This document shows positions 52,046-61,282 of a stretch of 64,000 nt of DNA, one piece after another. The translations under genes were made by a program, and so were the position numbers. Each line of letters begins with the position of its first letter. Position 1 is the first letter of the stretch. The notes below the pieces were generated by a model. It was not told the DNA's origin. It saw nothing but the letters and a program-made list of their open reading frames with translations, and searched no databases. This stretch comes from DASUPK01 sp963763955 (lineage in GTDB: Bacteria > Actinomycetota > Thermoleophilia > Solirubrobacterales > 70-9), in assembly GCA_963763955.1 (NCBI GenBank), contig CAVXQP010000013.1, forward strand, positions 1 through 64,000, written 5' to 3'.

Positions 52046-52701
52046 CCGCCGAACAGGCCCATCTGGTCCGGCTCAACCTCCAGCTCACCCTCCGGAACCA
52101 GAGGCTCCGGCTCCGGGAGCGGCTGCTGGAGCAGGTCCGGGATCTGGCGGAAGTCCTCGCGCAGCTGCTCGGCCACCCGCGGCGTGCGCAGTCCGGCGGC
52201 CGGATGGAAGAGGGGCAGAAGGTAGAGATGGCGGCCGCCGATCATCTGATCCTGCGGCGTGCCGCGAACCTTGGTGATCCCGGTCGGGTTGGCGGTGAGC
52301 AGCTTGGTCGAGAAGTTGCCCAGAGTTGCGATCACTCGAGGCTGGATCAACTCGACCTGCCGCTCCAGGTAGGGCCGGCAGGAGTCGATCTCCTCCGGCT
52401 GGGGGTCTCGGTTGCCCGGAGGACGGCATTTGAGGACATTCGCGATGAAGACGTCCTCGCGCTGCAGCCCGATCCCCTCGAGCAGGTCGGTGAGGAAGCC
52501 GCCGGCCCGCCCGACGAACGGAAGTCCCTGGCGGTCCTCCTCGGCGCCGGGCGCCTCGCCGACGAACATCAGGTCCGCGTCGGCGTTGCCCGCGCCGAAG
52601 ACGACCCTGTCGCGGGTCTCCGAGAGCGGGCAGCGCTCGCAGACCGAGGCCTCGTTGTAGACCTCGACCAGGTCCTGACGGCGGGCCTCGGCGTCCCTCA
52701 C
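52042..52701 (-). CDS. Family 4-type uracil-DNA glycosylase
   Basis: 219 residues from GTG. 'MFVGEAPGAEEDRQGLPFVG' is the active-site motif; 4Fe-4S ligands are CERC near the start, NVLKCRPPGNRD and DSCRPYL; C-terminal LFHPAAGLR closes the pocket. Removes uracil from DNA. The start GTG overlaps the fmdB-like stop (TAGTG). Confidence 0.92.
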   Translation of the reverse strand: MRDAEARRQDLVEVYNEASVCERCPLSETRDRVVFGAGNADADLMFVGEAPGAEEDRQGLPFVGRAGGFLTDLLEGIGLQREDVFIANVLKCRPPGNRDPQPEEIDSCRPYLERQVELIQPRVIATLGNFSTKLLTANPTGITKVRGTPQDQMIGGRHLYLLPLFHPAAGLRTPRVAEQLREDFRQIPDLLQQPLPEPEPLVPEGELEVEPDQMGLFGG

Positions 52702-52991
52702 TACCCCTCTCCGCCCCGCCGCGCGGCGGCGCGCTTCTCGGCCGCGCGCTGCTTCGCGAATCGCTCCTTGGCGCCGCCCCGATCGGTGCCGCGCTTGTCC
52801 TCGAGCCTGCGGCGCTGGTTCGGGGTCATCTGCCGGTGGAGCGGCGCATAGGAGGTGGACAGCAGGCGCTCCGCCTTCTCCGCGCCGCACTTGGGGCAGA
52901 CGACCTCGGAGGCGTCGACCCCGATGTGCGCGCCCACCAGCTCCTCGAAGCGGTGGCCGCACGACCGACAGGAGAATTCGTAGATCGGCAC
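52701..52991 (-). CDS. FmdB-type zinc-ribbon protein
   Basis: 96 residues from GTG. PIYEFSCRSCGHRFEEL and VVCPKCGAEKAERLL give the CxxC-x(n)-CxxC zinc ribbon, followed by a basic Arg/Ala tail. FmdB-family regulators are of uncertain role. First gene of the operon with UDG and tsaE. Upstream 215 bases are shared with the divergent pantothenate operon; I saw no clear operator. Confidence 0.87.
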   Translation of the reverse strand: MPIYEFSCRSCGHRFEELVGAHIGVDASEVVCPKCGAEKAERLLSTSYAPLHRQMTPNQRRRLEDKRGTDRGGAKERFAKQRAAEKRAAARRGGEG

Positions 52992-53206
52992 CTGGTTGAT
53001 GGTAGTTCGGGACCCTGACCATCCGGGTCGGTTTTCGCGCCGCAAATTGCGCCGATTCCCGGTGTGCGATGCCTCACACCGACTGGCTGGGCGGCCAGGA
53101 TCGCTCCCTATAATCAGCGGCGGCCGCGACTCGAAGCAGAGCGCGGACCATTGAACCCCACACCTCACACCTCGTCCATCGCAAACACCACCGTCTGGTA
53201 TCTCCA

Positions 53207-54031
53207 ATGCGGGAACTGGAACGGGAGTCACTCCCCTCCCCCCTGAGCGCCACCTCCCTGGTGGTCGTTGGTCGTGGCCGCGCGGGCGGCTCTCTCGCCA
53301 GGGCGGCCGAGCTCGCCGGGATCGAGGTGAGGCTCGCCTCAGCCGAACGGGCGGTGGAAGCCGCCGAGGGCGCGGACGCCGCATTGCTCTGCGTCCCGGA
53401 CGAGGCGATCGGCGAGGTCTGCGCGCGGATCGCGCCCTTCTCGCCGCCCTTGGTCGGCCACGTCAGCGGTGCAACGCAGTTGGACGCGCTGTCGCCGGCA
53501 ACGGAGAACGGCGCCCGGGCCTTCTCGCTCCACCCTCTTCAGACCTTCGCCGATGAATCGGCGCCGGTGGACGGCACGCCTGCCGCGATCGCGGGCAGCG
53601 ATGAGGCGGCAGTCTCCTTCGCCCGCTGGCTCGCCGAGGCGCTCGGCATGCGGCCCTTCGAGGTCCCGGAGGAGAGCCGCGCCGCCTACCACGCCGCCGC
53701 CGCGATCTCCTCGAACCTGCTGGTCGCGCTGGAGGAGTCCGCCGCGCAGCTCGTCGAGCGACTCGGCATCGAGGACGCGCGGGAGCTGCTGACGCCGCTC
53801 GTCCTGCGCACCGCCGGCAACTGGGCCGAGCGCGGCCCCGCCGCCCTGACCGGCCCGATCGCCCGCGGGGATCGCGCCACCGTCGAGCGCCACCGCGCCG
53901 TCCTGGCCGAGACGGCGCCGGAGCTGGTCCCGATGTACGACGCGCTGGCGGAGCGCGCGGAGGCGGTTATGCGAGGGGGCTCGGCGGGCGAAGCCGAGAA
54001 GCCCCCAGTTCATCGGAGCGTGCGAGCGTGA
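53207..54031 (+). CDS. DUF2520 / Rossmann-like protein linked to pantothenate genes
   Basis: 274 residues. NAD-binding VVVGRGRAGGSLARAAELAG and HVSGATQLDAL, then a DUF2520 helical domain with 'AAYHAAAAISSNLLVALEES'. Resembles 6-phosphogluconate-dehydrogenase-like/ketopantoate-reductase folds. Located at the head of panC-panD-panB with a GTGA overlap, and no panE is seen, so it might supply ketopantoate reduction; this is inference. Confidence 0.82.
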   Translation: MRELERESLPSPLSATSLVVVGRGRAGGSLARAAELAGIEVRLASAERAVEAAEGADAALLCVPDEAIGEVCARIAPFSPPLVGHVSGATQLDALSPATENGARAFSLHPLQTFADESAPVDGTPAAIAGSDEAAVSFARWLAEALGMRPFEVPEESRAAYHAAAAISSNLLVALEESAAQLVERLGIEDARELLTPLVLRTAGNWAERGPAALTGPIARGDRATVERHRAVLAETAPELVPMYDALAERAEAVMRGGSAGEAEKPPVHRSVRA

Positions 54032-54897
54032 AGATCGTCCGCAGCAAGACGGAGCTGCGCGAGGCTCTCGCCGAGCCGCGCCGCGAGGGCAAGCGGATCG
54101 GCCTGGTCCCCACCATGGGCTACTTCCACGAGGGCCATCTGTCCCTGATGCGGGAGGCGCGTGAGGACTGCGACATCGTCGTGGTGAGCCTCTTCGTCAA
54201 CCCGACCCAATTCGGGCCCGGCGAGGACCTCGACTCCTATCCGCGCGACGAGGACCGCGACGCGGAGCTGGCTGCACTCGAGGGCGTCGACCTGCTCTGG
54301 ACACCCGACACCGACGAGATGTATCCCGAGGGCTTCGCCACCTCCATCGAGGTGGCCAACTCGCTCACCGGAGTGCTGGAGGGCGACCCGGCGCATCGCG
54401 GCCCCTCCCACTTCCGCGGCGTCACCACCGTCATCGCCAAGCTCTTCAACTCGGTCCGGCCCGACGTCGCCTACTTCGGGCGAAAGGACGCGCAGCAGGC
54501 CGTCGTGATCGAGCGAATGACCCGCGACCTTGACTTCCCGATCGAGATCGCCGTACTGCCCACGGTCCGCGAGGACGACGGCCTCGCGCTCAGCTCCCGC
54601 AACGCCTACCTGACGGCGGAGCAGCGCGAGCGGGCGAGCGCGATCTCCCGCGCCCTCCGCGCCGCCGAGCGCGCAGCAGCCGCCGGCGAGACTTCTGCCG
54701 AAGCACTGGTGCAAGCGGCGAGGGACGAGCTCCGCAGGGCCGGCATCGAGCCGGAGTACGTGGAGGCGCGCGCCGCGGAGGACCTCTCCCCGATCGCCGA
54801 GCTCAACGGGCGACCCGTGCTGGTGGCGATCGCGGCCAGAGTCGGCAAGGCGCGCCTCATCGACAACGTCGTGATAACCCCGAGAACGGAGGTCTGA
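54028..54897 (+). CDS. panC: Pantothenate synthetase
   Basis: 289 residues. Joins pantoate and beta-alanine with ATP. LVPTMGYFHEGHLSLM has the HxGH site; 'VVSLFVNPTQFGPGEDLDSY', 'FRGVTTVIAKLFN' and 'LSSRNAYL' are present. GTG start overlaps the previous stop. All family motifs intact. Confidence 0.95.
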   Translation: MKIVRSKTELREALAEPRREGKRIGLVPTMGYFHEGHLSLMREAREDCDIVVVSLFVNPTQFGPGEDLDSYPRDEDRDAELAALEGVDLLWTPDTDEMYPEGFATSIEVANSLTGVLEGDPAHRGPSHFRGVTTVIAKLFNSVRPDVAYFGRKDAQQAVVIERMTRDLDFPIEIAVLPTVREDDGLALSSRNAYLTAEQRERASAISRALRAAERAAAAGETSAEALVQAARDELRRAGIEPEYVEARAAEDLSPIAELNGRPVLVAIAARVGKARLIDNVVITPRTEV

Positions 54898-55307
54898 TGC
54901 AGCGTCAGATGCTCAAGTCGAAGATCCATCGCGCGACGATCACGGACTGTGACGTCGACTACGTCGGAAGCATCACCCTGGGCCCCCAGTTGATGCGCCA
55001 GGCGGACCTGCTGGTCAACGAGCAGGTCCACGTCTGGGACATCGACAACGGCGCCCGCTTCGTCACCTATGCGATCGAGGGCGAGCAGGGGTCGGGCACG
55101 GTCCAGGTGAACGGCGCCGCCGCCCGACTGGTGCGCACCGGCGACAAGGTCATCATCGCCAGCTTCGGCGCGTTCGACGAGAAGGACCTCGAGCGCTACT
55201 CGCCGGTGGTCGTTCACGTCGACGACGAGAACGAGGTGACCGCCGTGGACAGCGATCCGTCGGTTCTGCTCGCGGACGGCAATCCGGACCAGGGGGCGCT
55301 GCTATGA
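54897..55307 (+). CDS. panD: Aspartate 1-decarboxylase
   Basis: 136 residues. Self-cleaves at Gly24-Ser25 (DYVGSITL) to make the pyruvoyl group; makes beta-alanine. 'MLKSKIHRATITDCDVDYVG' N-terminus and 'GARFVTYAIEG' are canonical. Shares one base with panC and overlaps panB by 4. Confidence 0.95.
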   Translation: MQRQMLKSKIHRATITDCDVDYVGSITLGPQLMRQADLLVNEQVHVWDIDNGARFVTYAIEGEQGSGTVQVNGAAARLVRTGDKVIIASFGAFDEKDLERYSPVVVHVDDENEVTAVDSDPSVLLADGNPDQGALL

Positions 55308-56227
55308 GCACGCGCCCACCGGAGAAGCCACCCCTCGAGGATCGAGCCCCGATGACGCTCCCTCGGGTCGCGGAGATGAAGCGCGACGGCGAGCCGATCG
55401 TCATGGTCACCGCCTACGACTATCCCTCTGCGCAGATCGTCGACGAGGCGGGCGTCGACATCGTCCTGGTCGGAGACACCGCCGCGATGGTCGTCCTCGG
55501 CTATGAGGCGACCACCCCGGTCGGCATGGAGGAGATGCTGATGATGGCGGGCGCGGTGCGGCGGGGCCTCGAGCGCCCGCTCCTGCTTGGCGACATGCCC
55601 TTCGGCTCCTATGAGAGCTCCAACGAGCAGGCGATCAAGAACGCCCAGCGGTTTGTCAAGGAAGCGCAGGTCGACGGGGTCAAGCTCGAGCGGGGCGGTC
55701 CCTCGGTCGATCGCGCCCGCGCCATCGTGCGCTCCGGGATCCCGGTGATGGGTCACGTCGGCCTCACCCCGCAGACGGCCTCGGCCCTCGGCGGCTTCAG
55801 GGCCCAGGGCCGGACGGCCGGGGCGGCCGCCAGGCTGACCGAGGAGGCACTCGCCCTCCAATCGGTCGGCTGCTTCGCGATTGTTTTCGAGGCGATCCCA
55901 TCGGCGGTTACCGAGGCACTGATGCCAAAGCTGGAGATCCCCGTGATCGGGATCGGCGCGGGACCCGCCACCGACGGGCAAGTGCTGGTCCTGCACGACC
56001 TGCTCGGCGTCTACGCCGGCCACAAGCCGAGGTTCGTAAAGCGTTTCGCCGACGTGCGGCAGGAATCACTGAAGGGCGTACGCGAATACGCGAAGGAGGT
56101 CCGCGCGCGCCGCTTCCCGGACGAGGAGCTGCACACCTACTCGATCCCACAGGAGGAACTGGAGGAGTTCGCCCGCTACCTCGAGGAGGAGAGCCTGGCG
56201 GGGACCGACACTCCCTGGGACTGGTAG
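55304..56227 (+). CDS. panB: 3-methyl-2-oxobutanoate hydroxymethyltransferase
   Basis: 307 residues. TIM barrel making ketopantoate with methylene-THF: 'MVTAYDYPSAQIVDEAG', 'VGDTAAMVVLGYE', 'GHVGLTPQTASALGGF' and GIGAGPATDGQVLVLHD. A Pro-rich N-terminus of 15 residues is extra. The 3' end overlaps the convergent PAP2 gene by 52 bases. Confidence 0.94.
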   Translation: MSTRPPEKPPLEDRAPMTLPRVAEMKRDGEPIVMVTAYDYPSAQIVDEAGVDIVLVGDTAAMVVLGYEATTPVGMEEMLMMAGAVRRGLERPLLLGDMPFGSYESSNEQAIKNAQRFVKEAQVDGVKLERGGPSVDRARAIVRSGIPVMGHVGLTPQTASALGGFRAQGRTAGAAARLTEEALALQSVGCFAIVFEAIPSAVTEALMPKLEIPVIGIGAGPATDGQVLVLHDLLGVYAGHKPRFVKRFADVRQESLKGVREYAKEVRARRFPDEELHTYSIPQEELEEFARYLEEESLAGTDTPWDW

Positions 56228-56803
56228 GCGCCAAGCCGTGCTGTGGCCACTCGATCGATGCACGCATTCGTCAGCTCGCCGAGAGCGATCCCGCCCAGTC
56301 CGCCCACGACGACGTCGAGCGGATAGTGCACGCCGGTGTGGACGCGGGAGTAGCCCACCGCTGCCGCCAGCACATACAGCGGAGGCCCGACCCAAGCGAG
56401 CTCCCGGCCTGCGCCCGTCGCGAAGGCGAAGGCAGCTGCGGCGTGGCCCGAGGGAAACGAGCGGGTCGCGGGCATTCTGACGCGGAGTCGTGCCGGTGGT
56501 GAACGACCGCGTGCGATCGGGTCGCTGCCTTCGCATGAGCGGCTTGAAGGCCAGGTTGACGACCGCCGCCGTCACCCCGACCGAGAGCATGCCCCGCGCC
56601 CCCGCGCGCGCACCCTGCCGCCCCCCCGCCAGCGCGAGCGCGAGGGCGATCCCGGTGGAGAGCCGCGAGTAGTTCGCAGCCCTGGAAAGCCGGGAGAGTG
56701 CCGCGTCGAGCACAGGCGTACGCGTGTCGGCCACCGCACGGTAGAGCGCCTGGTCGAGCCGCTGGAGCTCCGCGAGGGCCTGCCCCCGCCGCCCTGGTCT
56801 CAC
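56176..56803 (-). CDS. PAP2-family phosphatase (frame broken)
   Basis: About 208 residues. The three motifs are KPLMRRQRPD, SFPSGHAAAA and SRVHTGVHYPLDV, with five spans. The break near 56485 sits between motif 1 and motif 2. GTG 56803 overlaps the amphi-Trp stop (GTGA). Likely acts on phosphatidate or undecaprenyl diphosphate in the membrane. The C-terminal tail lies opposite panB; the real end may differ. Confidence 0.8.
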
Positions 56804-57021
56804 CAGGTCAGCTCGATCTCGAGCTCGCGCTCGTCCGTCTCCAGCTCGAGCTCGACCTTGAGCTGAACCTCGTCGGGAACGTGGACCTTGATCTTCATGC
56901 CGCCGCGCTCGAACTCGATGTCGTTGTTGCGGGCCAACTTGTCTGCGAACGCTCGCAGTCGGGCGGCCGCCTCTTCCCGCGACATCGTCTCCTTCGTCTC
57001 GATTTCCAAGATGTCCATCAC
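56800..57021 (-). CDS. Amphi-Trp domain protein
   Basis: 73 residues. 'KETMSREEAAARLRAFADKL' and a Glu/Lys-alternating strand ending ELEIELTW with a terminal Trp match the amphi-Trp family. Coupled by overlaps to DAG kinase-like and PAP2 genes on both sides, hinting at a membrane-lipid context. Role unproven. Confidence 0.82.
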   Translation of the reverse strand: MMDILEIETKETMSREEAAARLRAFADKLARNNDIEFERGGMKIKVHVPDEVQLKVELELETDERELEIELTW

Positions 57022-58340
57022 GTCTCCTTTGTCTGTGGTGTGCGCCCAGTTGCGATGCCGGCCAGTGCCCGGATGCCATCCCAGAAGCGTTCCGGGATGG
57101 CTGCCGACGGAGAGGCGCCGGGGTGTTTCGGAGCAATTCGCACCCGCAGGGCGCCTGGCTTGATGCGGAACCGCAACGGCGGCTCGAGCGTCACCGCCTC
57201 GCCGTCGATGCCGGCCACCACCGGGTGGTCCGAGCCAACCTCGAACTCAGGAGCGGACCATTCGCGCCAGGGCCTTTGGGCGAGACGTCCTGGGCCGCCA
57301 CCCGGGGCCGAGGCGACCGTGATGCCGAGGACGCCGTCGTCGATCCGCGGGCGCGTGCCGGATCCCACCGCCGTGCCGAGCCGGTAGCGATTGTTCGAAA
57401 CCAGCACCGCGGCTCCGGAATGATGCTCGTGGCCTCCGGGGCCACGCCAGGCGAGATCGAGCTCGCTGTCCGATCCGACCACGTCTGGCACGGTGTCAAG
57501 CAGGGTGCGAAGCTTGGCCTCGCGGTATCCGGGTCGCTGAACCGCCTCCGCGTAGAGCCCAAGCGAAACGTTGTTGACGAAGACCCGCCCGTTCACCTCC
57601 GCCAGGTCGACCCTCCGCTCCCCGCCGTCGACGAACGCGTCCAGGGCGCCGACGACGTCGTCACGGTCAACGCCCAGATCGAGAGCGAAGTGGTTTCGCG
57701 TCCCCGCCGGCACACACGCATAGGGGAGATCCAACTCCGAGGCCATGGCGGCCACGACGGCTTGCGATCCGTCCCCGCCGGCCATCGCCAGCGCGTCAGC
57801 GCCATCCGCCACCGCGTCCCGGACGAGCTCGGCCAGATCGGCGCCGCGAGTCAGCTCGATCGGCTCGATGCCCCGGTCGCGGGCTTCACCGGCGAGCCCG
57901 AACCTCTCCGCCTTCCCGCCGCCGGACTTCGGATTGTAGAAGAGCACCGGTCGCTCCGGCCGCGGGGCCGGCCGCAGTGACACCCTTCTGATGAACGCCG
58001 CGCGCGCCGCCGCCAGGCTCACAGTCAGGCCAACGCCGATCAAGACGGCCTCGGCGAGGTGTTCTCCGTTGGTCAGCAGGAGCACGATCGGCACGACGAG
58101 CGCGATCAGCGCCACTCCGAGCGAGGCGACTCGGATTGGACCGCGTCGCAGAATCCCGTACCAACCGGCGGCCAGGGCGACCGCCGCGCAGCCAAACACC
58201 GCGAGTCCACGAGGGAACTGCTGGACAAACACGTACAGGGCAAGGAGCAGGGTCGCGGCCCCGAGCACCAGCGCGATCCAGGCCGCAGCTCTCTGTCGAC
58301 CGTCCGACGTCTCTTCCTGGCCATTAGGCATGGCGCTCAT
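57018..58340 (-). CDS. Diacylglycerol/lipid kinase-like protein with membrane N-terminus
   Basis: 440 residues. Four hydrophobic helices (about 20-115), then a DAGK catalytic domain: LFYNPKSGGGKAERFG, 'LAMAGGDGSQAVVAAMA' (GGDGS), 'CVPAGTRNHFALDLG' and 'GLYAEAVQRPGYREAKL'. Phosphorylates a lipid such as diacylglycerol; next to a PAP2 enzyme with the opposite reaction, so the pair may cycle phosphatidate. The membrane domain is uncommon in the YegS/BmrU group. Confidence 0.88.
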   Translation of the reverse strand: MSAMPNGQEETSDGRQRAAAWIALVLGAATLLLALYVFVQQFPRGLAVFGCAAVALAAGWYGILRRGPIRVASLGVALIALVVPIVLLLTNGEHLAEAVLIGVGLTVSLAAARAAFIRRVSLRPAPRPERPVLFYNPKSGGGKAERFGLAGEARDRGIEPIELTRGADLAELVRDAVADGADALAMAGGDGSQAVVAAMASELDLPYACVPAGTRNHFALDLGVDRDDVVGALDAFVDGGERRVDLAEVNGRVFVNNVSLGLYAEAVQRPGYREAKLRTLLDTVPDVVGSDSELDLAWRGPGGHEHHSGAAVLVSNNRYRLGTAVGSGTRPRIDDGVLGITVASAPGGGPGRLAQRPWREWSAPEFEVGSDHPVVAGIDGEAVTLEPPLRFRIKPGALRVRIAPKHPGASPSAAIPERFWDGIRALAGIATGRTPQTKET

Positions 58341-58362
58341 CTCGTGGCTCGCTGCCGAGCGC

Positions 58363-58641
58363 CTAGATGCCGAGCAGCTGCTTCTTCTTCGCCTCGAAGT
58401 CGTCGGCGCTGATCACGCCCTCGTCCCGAAGCTTGGCGAGCTTCTCGAGCTCGGCGGTGTAGTCGCCTCCGCCCGCTGCCGCCTCTGCCTGCGGCGCCGG
58501 CGCCTGCTCCTCGCCGGCGGGCTGGTCCTGCGCGGCCCACTTCTCATCCTGATGGTGCCGCACCCGGCCCGCGACTCCCGCCGCCACGCCCACGCGTGCC
58601 GCCCCGCGGATCAATCCCGGTCCCCGTCGCATCAATGGCAT
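58363..58641 (-). CDS. SHOCT-domain small protein
   Basis: 92 residues. The C-terminal 'YTAELEKLAKLRDEGVISAD' with FEAKKKQLLGI is a SHOCT motif. N-terminus is basic and hydrophobic (LIRGAARVGVAAGVAGRV). Twenty-one bases after the DUF6325 gene. Confidence 0.82.
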   Translation of the reverse strand: MPLMRRGPGLIRGAARVGVAAGVAGRVRHHQDEKWAAQDQPAGEEQAPAPQAEAAAGGGDYTAELEKLAKLRDEGVISADDFEAKKKQLLGI

Positions 58642-58662
58642 CTTTCGTTCCTCCTTCGTTTT

Positions 58663-59106
58663 TCAGGCGTTCGCCTGAGCCCACTCCCGGGCCGCCACGA
58701 CGACCTCGTGCGGGATGCGGTCGTAGTCATAGAGCTCGCCCCCGGCATCCCTGATCGCAGCCGCCACCGGCTTCGCCCAGACGTTCTCCCAGACGAGCAG
58801 CGCGGCCGAGGAGTTCGGGTCGAGCTCCTCGCCGGCGGCCATCAGGTCCTCCTCGTTGAACAGCCCGCCCGAGGTCGCACCGAGATCCTCGAGCCCCTCC
58901 CGAACCTCGGGGTCGAGGTCGCTGAGCTCGAAAGCGGCGACATCGCCGTCCTCGTCCTTGCCAACGAAGGCGACGTCGATGATGCGGATGGTCCCCGCCT
59001 CCACCAGGTCGGCCAGCGCGGGCGCGATCTCGCCGCGAAACCGGTTTCCCGGAAAGGCGACGATCAGGTACTCGACCGGACCGATCTCAGCAGCGTCAGT
59101 CATCAC
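58663..59106 (-). CDS. DUF6325/DUF1269-like protein
   Basis: 147 residues. 'VEYLIVAFPGNRFRGEIAPA', 'AGTIRIIDVAFVGKDEDGDV' and 'SSAALLVWENVWAKPVAAAI' fit the actinobacterial stress-associated family often next to SHOCT proteins. Cytosolic; function unknown. Confidence 0.75.
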   Translation of the reverse strand: MMTDAAEIGPVEYLIVAFPGNRFRGEIAPALADLVEAGTIRIIDVAFVGKDEDGDVAAFELSDLDPEVREGLEDLGATSGGLFNEEDLMAAGEELDPNSSAALLVWENVWAKPVAAAIRDAGGELYDYDRIPHEVVVAAREWAQANA

Positions 59107-59122
59107 TCACCTCCATTCGGAT

Positions 59123-60838
59123 TCAGCTCTCGTCAGGAGCCGTTGAGGCGTCCGGAAACTCCCGTGCCGTCTGCCGGCGCAGGATCTCGACGCCCAACAC
59201 CGCCAGCCCAGCGAGAACCAGAATTATCAGCACTTGACCGACGTTGTTGATCGTCGGAAGGAGTGTCAGCCAGAGCAGGAAGATGAAGGCCAGGACCGCG
59301 TAGACGACCACCGGCCGCTCGCGCAGGTACGGCGCCAGGAAGCGCCGCACGGCGATTTCATGCCGGCCGGGGCCTGCGAGGAGGCCCCCGCCGATGAAGC
59401 CCAGCCCGATCACGAGCACGAACACGGCACGGTCGCGCAGGCCGGCGGAAATGATGTTCCAGACTGAGGTGATGGCCGGTTTGACCGCGTCGGAGCTCGC
59501 CACCGAATCGATCACCCCGTTGCCGATCACGCGCCTCAGCCAGCAGGACGAGCAGCGCGGCGCCCAGGATCCCGCGCACCGGCCGCGATCAGAGTCTCCC
59601 GCCGCCAGCCCTTAGCGAGGTAGATGGCCGCCAGGTACAGCAGCAGAGCCAGCACCGGCAGCACGAAGCCGAGGTGACGCAGCACCTTGACGAGGTCCTG
59701 GAGGCCGCTCAGGCCGCTGGACTTCATGATCACGATCTCGCCGGGGTGCTGAACCGCCTGACGGTTCAGCAGGTCGGTGACGCGCGTCTGGAGCGACGCG
59801 AGAGTGGGGTCGAGCTTGAGGATGTTCGCCTGGCTCGGGACTTTGATCACCGCGGCGGCCTGGCCCTGCACGGTCGTCAGCCGTATGTCGAGCTTGGCCA
59901 GGCGGGCCTGGAGGTCGGACAGTCGGCTCTGAAGCTGGGCGGGGGCCTTTGGCTGGATGCCCGCGATCTTCTGCTCGAGGCTCGCCACGGTCGTGCGGAG
60001 CTGGGCGGCATCCGTTTCGAGAGTCGTCAGGTTCTGCTGCACCTGCGGGGTGAGCGTGCCCGCCTGTCGCCTGGGAGAGCGTCGCTCGCGTGGACTCGAT
60101 CTTGCTCTGGATCGTCGTCAGGCGCTGCTTCAGCTCCGTCGAGGACTGCTGGATGAAGGCCTGGATCTGGGAGATCACCGAGGGGTCGACGCCCAGGCGG
60201 CTGGCAAGGTCGGCGACGAAGCTCCCGTATTCGAGGGTGACGACGCCGCCCTGCGTCGAGACGAACTGGCCCTTGTCCTCGATCAGGTTGACGAAGAGCT
60301 GCTGTGCCCCGTTGATGGCGGTGGCGACGAGAGTCTGAACTTGAGGTGAGGCGAGGGCCGTTTCCGCGACGTTCGTGGCGAGCTGTCTCGTCGCCGCTGT
60401 GATCGGTGCGGCGAGCGGCTGGGCGGGGGGCGGCAGCTTCTGCTGGATCTGGGCCTGGACGTCGACGTTGGCGTAGAGCTGATCGACCGCGAAGATGCTG
60501 AGCTGCTGCTGGACGTCCTTGTTCTGGAGGATCTTGTCGGTGCTGTTGGAGAATTCGCCGCTATTGAGGACCTGGGTCTGAATCCAGTTCGCGAGCATCG
60601 AGACGACCAGCACGATCGAGGCGAGCACGACGAGGGCCCAGACGAGGGCGCGATGGCGATGCTTCGGCTCTTGCGCCGCGCGATCCTCCGAGCGCTGGCT
60701 CCCGGCGGGCTTGGGGGCGGGTGCCGAGGCAGGCTGGGTGGGCGCGTCGTTCACTGGGCTCGAACCGGCATCAGCGCCGGAGTCTCTCATGAATTCGGGA
60801 CGCCGCGTCGCCCGATTCGGGTGAAAACCGATCCTCAT
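59123..60838 (-). CDS. Large membrane protein with coiled-coil loop (two frame breaks)
   Basis: About 570 residues after joining three frames: cytosolic Pro/Ala N-terminus, first span ALVWALVVLASIVLVVSMLA, then 'NSTDKILQNKDVQQQLSIFA' and VDQLYANVDVQAQIQQKL, which mark an actinobacterial membrane family; a long coiled-coil region with TTVASLEQKIAG; and five C-terminal spans (LRHLGFVLPVLALLLYLAA, VFVLVIGLGFIGGGLLAG, VLIILVLAGLAVLGV). Breaks near 60065 and 59540. ATG 60790 is an alternative start. Head of the operon that continues to PAP2. Confidence 0.65.
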
Positions 60839-60854
60839 TCGCTAGCGTGAGCGC

Positions 60855-61271
60855 GTGGCCGTCCACAGCGGGGAGTTGAGCTACTCGACGCAGGGGGACT
60901 CCGATGTCATTGACATCACCGCCGACGTCCAGCGGATCGTGGCCGCAGGACCCGTGGCGGATGGACTGGTCACCGCCTTCGTGCGTGGGTCCACCGCCGC
61001 AATCACGACGATGGAGTTCGAGCCCGGCGGCGTCGCCGATCTGCGCGCGCTGCTCGACCAGCTCGTTCCAGTCGAGGGCGACTACGACCACAACCGGCTG
61101 AACCACGACACCAATTCCCACGCGCACCAGCGTGCCTCGCTGATCGGCGCCTCCGAGCAGGTCCCCGTGATCGACGGGCGCCTCGCGCTTGGGACCTGGC
61201 AGCAGCTGGTCCTGATCGACTTCGACGATCGGCCCCGCGAACGGACGGTGGTCGTGCAGGTGGTCTCCTGA
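60855..61271 (+). CDS. YjbQ/UPF0047 family protein
   Basis: 138 residues from GTG. 'AFVRGSTAAITTMEFEPGG', 'DYDHNRLNHDTNSHAHQRAS' with metal-binding His, and 'LALGTWQQLVLIDFD' match the family annotated as secondary thiamine-phosphate synthase. Divergent from the membrane-protein gene, with only 16 bases between starts, so a short shared promoter or leaderless transcripts are likely. Confidence 0.9.
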   Translation: MAVHSGELSYSTQGDSDVIDITADVQRIVAAGPVADGLVTAFVRGSTAAITTMEFEPGGVADLRALLDQLVPVEGDYDHNRLNHDTNSHAHQRASLIGASEQVPVIDGRLALGTWQQLVLIDFDDRPRERTVVVQVVS

Positions 61272-61282
61272 CTGTCCAAGGG

